From an uncultured Paracoccaceae bacterium (GTDB lineage Bacteria > Pseudomonadota > Alphaproteobacteria > Rhodobacterales > Rhodobacteraceae), in assembly GCA_938002605.1 (NCBI GenBank), contig CALLAF010000047.1, forward strand, positions 1 through 33,800: DNA of 33,800 nucleotides. Direction: 5' to 3'. Every line of letters begins with the position of its first letter. Position 1 is the stretch's first letter. This document shows positions 16,388 to 24,602 of this stretch, piece by piece. The position numbers and the translations under genes were made by a program. The notes beneath the pieces were generated by a model, which searched no databases, was not told the origin of the DNA, and worked only from the letters and a program-made list of their open reading frames with translations.

Positions 16388-16770
16388 AGGCGGCCAACGA
16401 CGCTCTCGATACATTGTTTCATGCTCGCCGTTGTGAACGGCTTTTTGATTATATTATTGACCCCAAGCGCCTTTCCCTTGCTCACCAAATCCGCAGTTGG
16501 GTTTCCGGTAACAAGAATGAAACCGACGCGTGCTGTCGAGCGATTTTGTCGCAATGCTTTGAGCAATTCCAATCCATCCATGCCGGGCATGTTGTAGTCG
16601 GACAGGACGAGGTGCACTGGATCTGCGATCAGTTTTGCCAATGCGGCGCGGCCGTCGTTTTCTGCTTGGTTCTTCCAAATCCCCATTTCTTCAATGGCTT
16701 GGACCAACAGACCACGACTGACCCCCATATCATCAACGATCATAACGCGTAGCGAGTCTTTGAGGCTCAT
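16384..16770 (-). CDS. cheY: CheY-type response regulator (second in operon)
   Basis: A 128-residue single receiver domain. The acidic pair is Asp13-Asp14 (MIVDDMG), the phosphoacceptor is Asp58 (LVLSDYNMPGMDG), with Thr88 (LVTGN) and Lys110 (IIKKPF). No output domain is present. It takes phosphate from CheA and either binds the flagellar switch or acts as a phosphate sink. The GLELLKALRQN and KPFTTASMKQCIESV segments are typical of motility CheYs. It lies three bases after cheR and overlaps the DxxxQ protein by four bases. Which of the two CheY proteins drives the motor cannot be told from sequence. Confidence 0.93.
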   Translation of the reverse strand: MSLKDSLRVMIVDDMGVSRGLLVQAIEEMGIWKNQAENDGRAALAKLIADPVHLVLSDYNMPGMDGLELLKALRQNRSTARVGFILVTGNPTADLVSKGKALGVNNIIKKPFTTASMKQCIESVVGRL

Positions 16771-16773
16771 GTT

Positions 16774-17676
16774 CTATACTTTCTTTTCGTCCAGTAGCGG
16801 GGCATGCCCGGTGGATTTTTGGTAGGTTGTGATGTCGACGTTGCGAAATTTTTTGGCCGTCGGGCCTCCAAGGCGTTCAGAGTGCCCGATCATCATGTGC
16901 CCGTCCGGTGCCAATAAATCGTAAAAACGCGCCCAAAGCCGATGCTGTGTGGCCGGATCAAAGTAAATCGCGACATTGCGACAGAAAATGACATCAAATT
17001 CTTTGCGCATTGGCCAGGCACCGATTAAGTTCAGTTCAGCAAATGAAATGAGGCTTTTCAGTTTTTGGTGCATCGTGATTGATCCGTCTGATGTCGTATT
17101 TGCGGCAATCATCGTATCGCGAAACGCTGCTGGAATGGCGGTGCGTTGCGTATCTGGATAGGTACCCTGTTTCGCCTGTGCGACGATCTTGGGATCGATA
17201 TCTGTGGCAAGAATTTTGATATCGAGGCTCGCAAACTCAGGACAGACTGCGTTGACGATTGCCGCCATACAATATGCTTCTTGACCAGATGAGCAGGCCG
17301 ATGACCACAGGCGCACGCTTTTTCCGGCCTTTGCCTTAGTAACCAATTGGGGCATCACTATATTCTGTAGGTAGGTGAAGTGATGTTCCTCGCGGAAAAA
17401 ATGGGTCACATTTGTGGTAAGTGCAGACAAGAAATGGGTGTGTTCATCGTGTTCTTGCGGTTGGCTGAGTAGCGCATAATAGTCGGCAAATGTGCTCATC
17501 TTGAGTTTGCGAAGCCGTTTAGCGAGACGGGAATACACCAAAGCCTTTTTCGAAGACTGCAGGTTCAGACCATATTTTTCCTGTGCCAAGCCTGCGATTT
17601 GGCCGAAATCCGCATCGGAAAACGCGAACTCTGCAGGCTGTAAGGGCGCCGTCGTTTGCTGAGCGGTTGATGTCAT
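16774..17676 (-). CDS. cheR: Chemotaxis protein-glutamate methyltransferase CheR
   Basis: A 300-residue CheR. The N-terminal helical domain (about 20-90) holds KYGLNLQSSKKALVYSRLAKRLRKL and leads to TTNVTHFFREEHHF. The methyltransferase domain has SAM motif WSSACSSGQEAYCMA, ILATDIDPKIVAQA with the acidic ribose ligand, FAELNLI, DVIFCRNVAIYFD and MMIGHSE. It methylates receptor glutamates using SAM. The start overlaps cheW by four bases. No C-terminal extension is seen. The length is usual for the family. Confidence 0.96.
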   Translation of the reverse strand: MTSTAQQTTAPLQPAEFAFSDADFGQIAGLAQEKYGLNLQSSKKALVYSRLAKRLRKLKMSTFADYYALLSQPQEHDEHTHFLSALTTNVTHFFREEHHFTYLQNIVMPQLVTKAKAGKSVRLWSSACSSGQEAYCMAAIVNAVCPEFASLDIKILATDIDPKIVAQAKQGTYPDTQRTAIPAAFRDTMIAANTTSDGSITMHQKLKSLISFAELNLIGAWPMRKEFDVIFCRNVAIYFDPATQHRLWARFYDLLAPDGHMMIGHSERLGGPTAKKFRNVDITTYQKSTGHAPLLDEKKV

Positions 17677-18140
17677 GCCGCCACCGGGTCTAGGCTTGGC
17701 ATAAGTGCACTAAGGTTAATGATTTTGGTCATATCGTCATCGACGGGAATAATACCCTGAATTGCACGTGTTGCGGGGTCTTCGGGGCCGCGGGGCGTTT
17801 CGCGCACCATATCCGCGCTCACCCCAAGAATTTCAGACACGGATTCGACCAGAAGACCAACGATACGGTCTTCGATTGCGGTAATGATGATAACATGGCG
17901 CTCAGTTGGCTGAATTTTCTCAAAGCCGAGCTTGACCGCAAGGTCGATAATTGGAATGACGGCGCCGCGCAGATTGATCACCCCTAAGACATGGAAGGGG
18001 GAGTGTGGGAGGATTGTTACAGGTGTCCAACGTCTAATCTCGCGAATTTGCGTGATTTCAACGCAAAAATTCTGGCCTCCAGCAACAAGCGTGACGAATT
18101 CGAGTTGCTTGGCTTGTGGGGCTTCAGCTTGCTGCGACAT
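17673..18140 (-). CDS. cheW: Chemotaxis coupling protein CheW
   Basis: A 155-residue CheW with the two SH3-like beta barrels: EFVTLVAGGQNFCVEITQIREI, then PFHVLGVINLRGAVIPIIDLAVKLGF (the conserved NLRG receptor/CheA contact), and a closing ILGVSADMVRETP followed by IINLSAL. It links chemoreceptors to CheA. The start at 18140 follows GGAGG and overlaps the cheA 3' end by 17 bases. It is the only CheW in the window. Confidence 0.95.
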   Translation of the reverse strand: MSQQAEAPQAKQLEFVTLVAGGQNFCVEITQIREIRRWTPVTILPHSPFHVLGVINLRGAVIPIIDLAVKLGFEKIQPTERHVIIITAIEDRIVGLLVESVSEILGVSADMVRETPRGPEDPATRAIQGIIPVDDDMTKIINLSALMPSLDPVAA

Positions 18141-20232
18141 GGGTTGCCTCCTCTTCAAAATTACGTGGCGCTGCGTTGAGCGCGATCGCGTCGGGGTCAA
18201 TGATCAATGCAATTTTGCCATCACCCAGGATTGTCGCGCCGGAAATACCTGAAATTGCGCCATAGTTGCCCTGCATACTTTTGACGACAACTTGTCGCTG
18301 ATCGAAGATGTCGTCGACCGCAAGCGCGCATTGCGGGACGGCCTCAGTTTGTATCAAGAGAAGTACGCGTTCGGTCATTTTACGCTCATCGCGCGGATGC
18401 CCTAGACGATCAGCCAAATCCACGATGGGCACATATTCCCCGCGAATACGCAATAGCTCTCCGTTTAAGCCGATCCGAGAAATGTCTGACGTATTGGGCC
18501 GAATGGATTCGAGGATGCTGGAAATCGGCACGACCATGGTTTGCCCGCCGACATTGATGATCATACCATCCATGACGGCCAATGTCAGTGGTAGGGTGAT
18601 TGAGAACGTCGTGCCCTTGCCCGGCACGCTGGTGATCCCGACCCGGCCACCTAGCGTCGTGATCGCAGTTTTGACGACGTCCATCCCGACGCCGCGGCCT
18701 GATAAATTGGTGATTTCAGTCGCCGTAGAGAACCCCGGTGCAAAAAGTAATTGATCAATTTCTTGTTCGCTGAGCGTCGCATCAGCCGGAATGAGCCCTT
18801 TTTCAACAGCGATCGCGCGAATGCGGGTCCTGTTTAGCCCAGCCCCGTCATCGGCAATCTCGATGACGATACTGCCAGAACGTTGGCTTGCGGTGAGCGT
18901 GAGAACCCCTTGCGTCGGCTTCCCGACGGCTTTGCGCTGTTCGGGCGCTTCAATGCCATGATCAATTGCATTGCGGATCATATGCGTTAGGGGATCAGCA
19001 AGTCGTTCAACAACGGTTTTGTCGACTTCAGTGTTTTCGCCATGTGTCACAATGGCCACGTCTTTTCCCGTGCCGTCAGCGGCCTCACGCGCGATCCGCA
19101 ACATCCGTTGGAACAGAGGTTTTACAGGTTGCGCACGGATGGCCATGACGCCTTCTTGAATTTCACGCGCGAGCAATTTGTAATCATCTAAATCGGCAAA
19201 AAGATCCGAGGCATTCGGGATCGCAGCTTTTTCAAGTCGTTGAGAGATGACCGATTGATTGATGATAAGCTCGCCTACTGCGTTGATCAGCCTGTCGACC
19301 CTTTTAGGGTCAACGCGGAGGCTGGTCGCGTTGCGTTTGGCCGGTTTTGCATCCGCTTTAGGCCCAGGACTTGGTGTTGCTGCGTCGGGCGCGTCAGCTG
19401 AAGGCTTCTCCTCCTCTTTGGGGGCGACTTCGACTGCTGCGGTGGTCACTATATCAGGGAGATCTTCGGTCTCGATGGTTTGGGGCGTGCTGGGTGGAGG
19501 TGGCGTATCCCGTGGCGAAATTTTGAGATCGCACAGATCGTCGACGAATTGAAAAATCTCGAGAATACTAAGATCAGTTGCGAGGTCTTCAATTTCGATG
19601 GTCCATGTTAAATAGCCACCTTCCCAATCGAATTCGCCAAAGTCGTCGGGCAAGGCAGTTTCATCGACGCTTATTGTCGCGGGCCCAAGTTCGTTAAGGG
19701 CTTTGATCAAAAGAGCAGGGTCATGACCGCAGGCGTAAAATTCGTGACTGGGTCGAAATGAAACCAGATAGCCACTTTGATCTTCTGCACTATCAAAATC
19801 GAGCGTCATCGCCTCAAATACAAACTCTTCTTCGGGTTGGTCGTCTTCTGCGCCCAAAAATGCTTGTAGCTCGTTGAGAACCGGATCGACCTGATCGCGG
19901 TTTGCCGGGATATTGTCGCGCGCAGCTTCGACCAAATCGGCTAGTACGTCCCCCGCGCGTTGTAGGACCCGCAACAGCTTTTCGTCCGTTGTCAAACGAT
20001 TTGAGCGTAGCTCGTCCAGCACAGTTTCGAATTTATGCGCAAACCCTACCAGTTCATCAAGCGCAAACGCCCCGGCTGCGCCTTTGATCGAATGCACTGC
20101 GCGAAAGACGGCGTTGACTGTTTCATCGTCCTCCGCGCCGTCGCGCATTTCGGTCAGACCCTCTGTCAAAGCGACAATAAGATCTTCGCATTCTTCGAAA
20201 AAGGTGTCCAGAATTGAAGGGTCAGTAGCCAT
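18124..20232 (-). CDS. cheA: Chemotaxis histidine kinase CheA
   Basis: A 702-residue CheA with all main domains. The HPt P1 domain has the phosphorylated His47 in FRAVHSIKGAAGAF. A variable P2-like region and a proline-rich acidic linker follow (about 240-300). P3 dimerisation is at VGELIINQSVISQRLEK. The P4 kinase has HMIRNAIDHGIE (N box), IEIADDGAGLN (G1), FAPGFSTA and GRGVGMDVVK (G2). P5 is a CheW-like domain to the end. It autophosphorylates in receptor arrays and hands phosphate to CheY. The stop overlaps cheW, and cheY is one base upstream. Confidence 0.97.
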   Translation of the reverse strand: MATDPSILDTFFEECEDLIVALTEGLTEMRDGAEDDETVNAVFRAVHSIKGAAGAFALDELVGFAHKFETVLDELRSNRLTTDEKLLRVLQRAGDVLADLVEAARDNIPANRDQVDPVLNELQAFLGAEDDQPEEEFVFEAMTLDFDSAEDQSGYLVSFRPSHEFYACGHDPALLIKALNELGPATISVDETALPDDFGEFDWEGGYLTWTIEIEDLATDLSILEIFQFVDDLCDLKISPRDTPPPPSTPQTIETEDLPDIVTTAAVEVAPKEEEKPSADAPDAATPSPGPKADAKPAKRNATSLRVDPKRVDRLINAVGELIINQSVISQRLEKAAIPNASDLFADLDDYKLLAREIQEGVMAIRAQPVKPLFQRMLRIAREAADGTGKDVAIVTHGENTEVDKTVVERLADPLTHMIRNAIDHGIEAPEQRKAVGKPTQGVLTLTASQRSGSIVIEIADDGAGLNRTRIRAIAVEKGLIPADATLSEQEIDQLLFAPGFSTATEITNLSGRGVGMDVVKTAITTLGGRVGITSVPGKGTTFSITLPLTLAVMDGMIINVGGQTMVVPISSILESIRPNTSDISRIGLNGELLRIRGEYVPIVDLADRLGHPRDERKMTERVLLLIQTEAVPQCALAVDDIFDQRQVVVKSMQGNYGAISGISGATILGDGKIALIIDPDAIALNAAPRNFEEEATHVAAS

Positions 20233-20233
20233 C

Positions 20234-20602
20234 TTATGCTCCAGTCAGGCGGCGAATGACGGAGATCAATGCGTCGTCATCAAACGGTTTGACGATCCAG
20301 CCTGTGGCGCCGGCCGCACGTGCGCGTTCTTTAAGTGCTGCCCCGCTTTCGGTGGTCAGGACAAGCACTGGAACCGCCCGGTTTTTTTCACCGCCACGGA
20401 TATCGTCGATCACGCCAAACCCATCTTTGTTGGGCATATTCACATCAGTGATGACAAGGTCAGCGTCAGAATCGCGGAATTTTTGCACACCATCGACGCC
20501 ATCAACGGCGGTCGTGACGTCGAAGCCGGCCTTTTCGAGCGCCATCGTTAGTAAGCTTCGGATCGTGCGTGAATCGTCAATTGCGAGAATACGTGTTTTC
20601 AT
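20234..20602 (-). CDS. cheY: CheY-type response regulator (first in operon)
   Basis: A 122-residue receiver-only protein. Asp9-Asp10 (ILAIDDSRTIR), phosphoacceptor Asp53 (LVITDVNMPNKDGF), Thr83-Thr84 (LVLTTES) and Lys105 (WIVKPFD) are all present. The SRTIRSLL helix and the MPNKDG loop make it closer to classical CheY than the second copy in the operon. The start at 20602 overlaps the STAS gene stop by four bases; a longer start would run far into that gene. It sits directly before cheA, where alphaproteobacterial operons often keep CheY1 or a sink CheY. Confidence 0.94.
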   Translation of the reverse strand: MKTRILAIDDSRTIRSLLTMALEKAGFDVTTAVDGVDGVQKFRDSDADLVITDVNMPNKDGFGVIDDIRGGEKNRAVPVLVLTTESGAALKERARAAGATGWIVKPFDDDALISVIRRLTGA

Positions 20603-20886
20603 TCTGCGGCACCTTCTTGCGCTAACAATTGATGTAATCCTAATGTTTCGAGGCTGTCTGCGCATGCGGGGCTGATGTTGGATAGCGCAAAGTCGAACCC
20701 ACGCTGCTGCCAAGATTTTTGCGCCATCACTAAGAGCTGGGCCGCCAGTCCCGGCAGCCGGGTGACTGCGTCACACTTGATCATGACTGCAGATTCATAG
20801 GCTGCGTTTAGGTAGCCGTGCAGCTGTTCGCAGTCTTCAGGCGTCATCACCGCTGCGAGGTGGTATGGGGGAATATTTGTTGTCAT
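20599..20886 (-). CDS. STAS-domain protein, first gene of the che operon (CheS-like)
   Basis: A 95-residue single STAS fold: a short first strand (YHLAAVMTPEDCEQLHGYLNAA), then VMIKCDAVTRLPGLAAQLLVMAQKSWQQRGF and a final LSNISPACADSLETLGLHQLL with the NxS loop. In anti-anti-sigma factors the phosphorylated Ser lies in a D-S-x-G stretch before the LL helix; here that place reads TRLPGLAAQ, so no phosphorylatable Ser is evident, only Thr42. An STAS protein opens the che operon in rhizobia too (CheS), where it binds CheA and speeds drain of the phosphate sink. The ribosome-binding site is weak. The role is by analogy. Confidence 0.8.
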   Translation of the reverse strand: MTTNIPPYHLAAVMTPEDCEQLHGYLNAAYESAVMIKCDAVTRLPGLAAQLLVMAQKSWQQRGFDFALSNISPACADSLETLGLHQLLAQEGAAE

Positions 20887-21202
20887 CGTAGAGGCGATCC
20901 ATTCATTGCATCAATCGGCACATCTTTTTGGGCTTCGACTGACTTATGGCGGGTTGCCTCTTAATTTGACGTAAACAGCCTCAAAAACTTGTTGGCGACA
21001 GGCGCAGTTTTTTGCTTGCGTGTGCGCGGCCGTCGAAACGGCTGCGTCGCTTCGTCCAAAATATGCCCTGAAATGACAGCGGCAGGCGTTGCCGGTGTAC
21101 TTGAAATCGGTAGGTGGGGTGCGCCTAAATCTGCGGCAGTTTTGGTGCAAATGTCGGTCTGAAATGCGTTGCCCCCACCGATTAAACGGTGGGGTGATGC
21201 TA
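20887..21202. other. Gene-free stretch between the che operon and the ABC ATPase gene
   Basis: No credible gene lies here. It must contain the che operon promoter, read leftward, but I could not fit a housekeeping or flagellar sigma-28 promoter with correct spacing. A small GCCGT-CGAA-ACGGC hairpin is at 21029-21042, and the stronger hairpin at 21173-21194 belongs to the neighbouring gene's 3' end. Confidence 0.5.
21173..21194 (-). terminator. GC-rich hairpin after the ABC ATPase gene
   Basis: CCCCACCG (21173-21180) and CGGTGGGG (21187-21194) form a perfect 8-bp stem with a six-base ATTAAA loop, nine bases past the stop codon of the leftward ATPase gene. There is no clear U-run on that strand, so termination may be partial, or the hairpin may simply protect the transcript end. 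Confidence 0.55.
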
Positions 21203-22261
21203 TTAGCGGATACGTTGTTCTGTCTTGCTGTCGAACAGCATCGCGCGCTCTAACGCGAAGGTGATACCAACGCGGATGCCAGCGCGCGACCGTTCGTCAC
21301 CCCTTTCCTCGACAATGATTTTCGCGCCCGTATCAGATTTCAAATGTACGTAAGACACGCCGCCTAAGGCTTCGGTCAATTCAACTGTGTGGGTGTCGCC
21401 CTTGGGGTCAAGTTCGACATGTTCAGGACGAATGCCAACGCTGACTTCGGTGCCCTCTGCCGGGATCATGACGGGCAGAGAAAAACTGCCCACAGTATCA
21501 TTCAGTGTCACAGCATCGCCAGTAGACACACCATCAAGAAAATTCATCGCAGGCGAGCCGATAAAGCCCGCCACGAATTTGTTGTCTGGATCACGGTAGA
21601 GATCTAGCGGGGCGCCAACCTGTTCAACCCGACCAGCGCGTAGAACAACGATCTTATTGGCCAACGTCATCGCTTCTACTTGATCATGGGTCACATAGAT
21701 CATCGTCGCGCCGATTTCTTTGTGCAGACGGGCGATTTCAACGCGCATTTCAACGCGTAGTTCAGCATCAAGGTTCGACAGCGGTTCATCGAACAAAAAC
21801 ACTTCGGGGCCGCGCACGATGGCGCGCCCGATGGAAACGCGCTGGCGTTGACCGCCTGATAGCGCGGCTGGTTTGCGGTCAAGGTATTCTTCGAGCTTGA
21901 GAATGCGTGTGGCTTCGGAGACTTTTTCGGCGATTTCAGTCTTGGGATGGCCGTTCATTTTTAGCCCAAAGCCCATGTTGTCCCGCACTGTCATATGCGG
22001 ATAAAGCGCATAGGTCTGGAACACCATCGCAACGCCACGTTCAGCCGGGTCCATTTGTGTGACATCGCGCGGACCAATCGACATGGCCCCTTGGGTGGTT
22101 TCCTCTAGCCCAGCGACCATCCGCAAGAGCGTAGATTTGCCACAGCCGGACGGCCCAACAAAGACACAAAATTCACCGTCTTCAATTTCAAGGTCAATCC
22201 CATGGATGACTTGGACCTCACCATATCGTTTGATGACATCTTTCATGACTACGCCTGACAT
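21203..22261 (-). CDS. Sugar ABC transporter ATP-binding protein (UgpC/MalK/MsmK family)
   Basis: A 352-residue ATPase of the carbohydrate uptake class: Walker A FVGPSGCGKSTLLRMVAGLE (about residues 34-53), Q-loop MVFQTYALYPHMTV, signature LSGGQRQRVSIGRAIVR, Walker B FLFDEPLSNLDA and switch YVTHDQ. The C-terminal regulatory OB domains (about 235-352) include VGIRPEHVEL. It powers a sugar importer whose binding protein and permeases are read in the opposite direction from 23235. It is co-transcribed with the IclR gene upstream (16-base gap). AAAGGAA precedes the start. No other ATPase is near the permeases, so this is almost surely their partner. Confidence 0.92.
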   Translation of the reverse strand: MSGVVMKDVIKRYGEVQVIHGIDLEIEDGEFCVFVGPSGCGKSTLLRMVAGLEETTQGAMSIGPRDVTQMDPAERGVAMVFQTYALYPHMTVRDNMGFGLKMNGHPKTEIAEKVSEATRILKLEEYLDRKPAALSGGQRQRVSIGRAIVRGPEVFLFDEPLSNLDAELRVEMRVEIARLHKEIGATMIYVTHDQVEAMTLANKIVVLRAGRVEQVGAPLDLYRDPDNKFVAGFIGSPAMNFLDGVSTGDAVTLNDTVGSFSLPVMIPAEGTEVSVGIRPEHVELDPKGDTHTVELTEALGGVSYVHLKSDTGAKIIVEERGDERSRAGIRVGITFALERAMLFDSKTEQRIR

Positions 22262-22277
22262 GGGGTGTTCCTTTCAA

Positions 22278-23060
22278 CTAGGGAAGTGATGGGGGTTGCC
22301 AAGACTGCGCTTCGGCTCCGATTTTTTGGGCGCATTCCAGCAAAGCGGGGCGGAATTTACCTAGCCCCTCTAGCGAATGACGGTTCGTTGCTGTCGCGAT
22401 AGAAATTGATCCGACAACGCGCCGCGAAGGGGTTAGTATGGGGGCGGCAATACTGATGATGCCCGCTGCGTGTTCTTCACGGTCAAAGGCGATGCCTTCG
22501 GCGCGGATCGTTTCAAGTTCTGCGCGTAGAGTGTTGGCGCTCGTGTGGGTCGCGGGTGTGTATTGGTGGAAAGCTTGTTGAAGCAGTGCTTGTTCCAAGT
22601 CTTCCTCGGACAAAAAGGCGAGGATCGCTTTGCCAACGCCGGTGCAATAGGCGGGGGCGACTTGTCCGGCTTGGGCGAGCGTTGAAAACTTTGTGCTTGC
22701 TTGGCGTTTATCGACAAAAACCACTTGGCCGTTGTCGATTTGGGCGACATGCACCGCCTCGCGCAGGTTAGCGGCGAGCGCGTCGACATGCGGGCGGGCG
22801 ATCGGTGCAAGCGAGGCCTGTGACCACGCCACATGGGCTAAACGGACAAGGCGAATTCCGGGCGCATAGGTCTGCGCCTCGGTATTATAGGTGAGCATAC
22901 CCTGATTGGTCAGGGTTTGTAGCAAACGGTAAAGCGTGGGTTTCGGGAATTCGGAGGTCTCAAGCAATTCGCGCATGCGAACAGGGCGGCCAATGCCCGC
23001 GACCTGATCAAGCACGGTGAGTGCTTTGCCAACTGTGCCGTCACCGGTCACAACGCCCAT
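22278..23060 (-). CDS. IclR-family transcriptional regulator of the galactoside locus
   Basis: A 260-residue IclR protein. An N-terminal winged helix (GKALTVLDQVAGIGRPVRMRELLE, then KPTLYRLLQTLTNQGML) is followed by the effector-binding domain (about 85-255: VHVAQIDNGQVVFVDK, YCTGVGKAILAFL, EEHAAGIISIAAPI). I choose the start at 23060 because GGGAGGAAA lies seven bases upstream; an ATG at 23075 would add five residues. It heads the leftward IclR-ATPase unit and faces the binding-protein gene across about 170 bases that contain a perfect palindromic operator. It probably represses transport and catabolic genes until a galactoside or pathway intermediate binds. Confidence 0.9.
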   Translation of the reverse strand: MGVVTGDGTVGKALTVLDQVAGIGRPVRMRELLETSEFPKPTLYRLLQTLTNQGMLTYNTEAQTYAPGIRLVRLAHVAWSQASLAPIARPHVDALAANLREAVHVAQIDNGQVVFVDKRQASTKFSTLAQAGQVAPAYCTGVGKAILAFLSEEDLEQALLQQAFHQYTPATHTSANTLRAELETIRAEGIAFDREEHAAGIISIAAPILTPSRRVVGSISIATATNRHSLEGLGKFRPALLECAQKIGAEAQSWQPPSLP

Positions 23061-23183
23061 GGTTTTCCTCCCCATTTGTCGCGTCTCCCTTCATCAGTTG
23101 CGTGTTCGACATCGACGTAAACGTGCAGCTGACTGTTGACAACGCTAACCGAGTCGCGGTTTAGTATCAATATGCAAAACGAC

Positions 23184-23200
23184 GTCTCATATAATGAGAC
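23184..23200. promoter_or_regulatory. Palindromic operator with embedded TATAAT (candidate IclR site)
   Basis: GTCTCAT-ATA-ATGAGAC is a perfect inverted repeat with 7-bp arms. Its centre contains TATAAT (23190-23195), a consensus -10 box read rightward, and the binding-protein start is 35 bases downstream. A regulator bound here would cover the -10 element. No good -35 box lies 16-18 bases upstream; TTGACA at 23136-23141 is too far for this -10. Assignment to the adjacent IclR protein is inference from position. Confidence 0.7.
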
Positions 23201-23234
23201 AAAATATTGCAGCGGAAGCAGTAGGGAGGAAACC

Positions 23235-24494
23235 ATGCATTCCATTTTGAAAACCTCGTGCGCGGCGGTGGCTGCGCTAGGTATGGCAGCGTCAGCGGCA
23301 TTCGCGGACGGCCACCAATTATCTGGCGATCTGAAAATCACATCTGACATGTCCAACCCTGCGCCACGCGCGGTGATGGAAGGTCTGGTTGCTGGTTTCC
23401 AAGAAATGCATCCAGAGCTAAACATCGAACTAACCATTGTTGACCGCGAGGCGTGGAAAACACAGATCCGCAACGCGTTGGGCGCAAACCCACCAGACGT
23501 TGTGAACTGGTACGCGGCGAACCGTATGGGCCCATATGTCGAGGCAGGTCTGTTCGAAGATATTTCTGACATGTACGCAAACGGCGACTTGCCGGGGTTG
23601 GATGCGGTCCAAGGCGCGCTGACGCTTGATGGCAAGCAATACGGTGTGCCGTACACCTACTATCAGTGGGGCGTCTATTACCGCGAAGACATCTTTAACG
23701 AATTGGGCCTGTCAGAGCCGGTCACATTCGACGAAGAAATCGCGAACTGTCAGGTCATCGTCGATTCAGGCCGTGCTTGCTATGCAATCGGGACAAAGTT
23801 CCTTTGGACGGCTGGCGGCTGGTTCGACTATATGAACATGCGTACCAATGGCTTTGATTTTCACATGCAGCTTGCACGCGGCGAAGTCGAATGGACAGAT
23901 CCGCGCGTCCGCGAAACATTTGCGAACTGGCGCAAGCTGATCGACATGGGCGGCTTTATCGCCGATCACCAGTCGTATTCTTGGCAAGAAGCCCTGAACT
24001 TCATGATCGATGGCGAAGCGACATCTTACCTGATGGGGAACTTTGCAGTTGCTGCGATGCGTGAAGCGGGGCTGACTGATGAGCAGATCGATTTCTATCA
24101 ATTCCCATTGATCGGCGACTACCCACAGGGTGAAGATGCACCGACTGATACATTCCACATCCCATCCGGTGCGGAAAACAAGGATAACGCACGTGCGTTC
24201 CTGCAGTATGTGACATCTGCAAACGTGCAGACCGAAATCAACTCTGGTGATGCGCTTGGCCAACTGCCAATCAACGCAGCATCTGGTGTTGATGCGGATG
24301 AGTTCCTTGAGCAGGGCTTTGCAATGCTGTCCACAAACGCACAAGGCGGCGTCGCGCAGTTCTTTGACCGTGACTTCCCTGCGGAAATGGCAAGCGTTGG
24401 CATGGAAGGCCTGCAAGAGTTCATGGTGTTCCCAGACCATCTGGACGACATCCTTGCACGTCTCGAAGACGCGCGTCAGCGTATCTACCAATAA
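23235..24494 (+). CDS. Sugar ABC transporter solute-binding protein
   Basis: A 419-residue family 1 carbohydrate-binding protein. A signal peptide (SCAAVAALGMAASAAFADGH, cleaved near residue 24) is followed by two alpha/beta lobes: LKITSDMSNPAPRAVMEGLV, an interlobe block with PDVVNWYAANRMGPYVEAG, YGVPYTYYQWGVYYREDIF, and an aromatic-rich C-terminal lobe. It would capture an oligosaccharide in the periplasm; the catabolic genes next to it suggest alpha- or beta-galactosides. GGGAGGAAACC precedes the ATG at 23235. It is the first gene of the rightward operon, directly under the palindromic operator, and is followed by a hairpin before the permeases. Confidence 0.93.
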   Translation: MHSILKTSCAAVAALGMAASAAFADGHQLSGDLKITSDMSNPAPRAVMEGLVAGFQEMHPELNIELTIVDREAWKTQIRNALGANPPDVVNWYAANRMGPYVEAGLFEDISDMYANGDLPGLDAVQGALTLDGKQYGVPYTYYQWGVYYREDIFNELGLSEPVTFDEEIANCQVIVDSGRACYAIGTKFLWTAGGWFDYMNMRTNGFDFHMQLARGEVEWTDPRVRETFANWRKLIDMGGFIADHQSYSWQEALNFMIDGEATSYLMGNFAVAAMREAGLTDEQIDFYQFPLIGDYPQGEDAPTDTFHIPSGAENKDNARAFLQYVTSANVQTEINSGDALGQLPINAASGVDADEFLEQGFAMLSTNAQGGVAQFFDRDFPAEMASVGMEGLQEFMVFPDHLDDILARLEDARQRIYQ

Positions 24495-24507
24495 TCCAAA
24501 TCTTGTG

Positions 24508-24528
24508 TCTCCCGCTTTGGGCGGGGGG
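24508..24528 (+). promoter_or_regulatory. Intercistronic hairpin between binding-protein and permease genes
   Basis: CCCGC (24511-24515) and GCGGG (24521-24525) form a GC stem around TTTGG, extendable by wobble pairs. It lies 16 bases after the binding-protein stop and has no T-run. Such hairpins commonly stabilise the upstream message and reduce read-through, so the binding protein is made in excess over the permeases. Confidence 0.5.
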
Positions 24529-24602
24529 CGCACCAGCCGCTTAACCCATCCGCAAACCAAGCTTTGGTTTTCGCATGCGTTAATCTACGTAAAGGCCATG
24601 AT

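Noticed and set aside
20887..20960. A sigma-28-like promoter (TAAG ... GCCGAT) before the che operon
   Set aside because: The two elements are about 23 bases apart instead of about 15.
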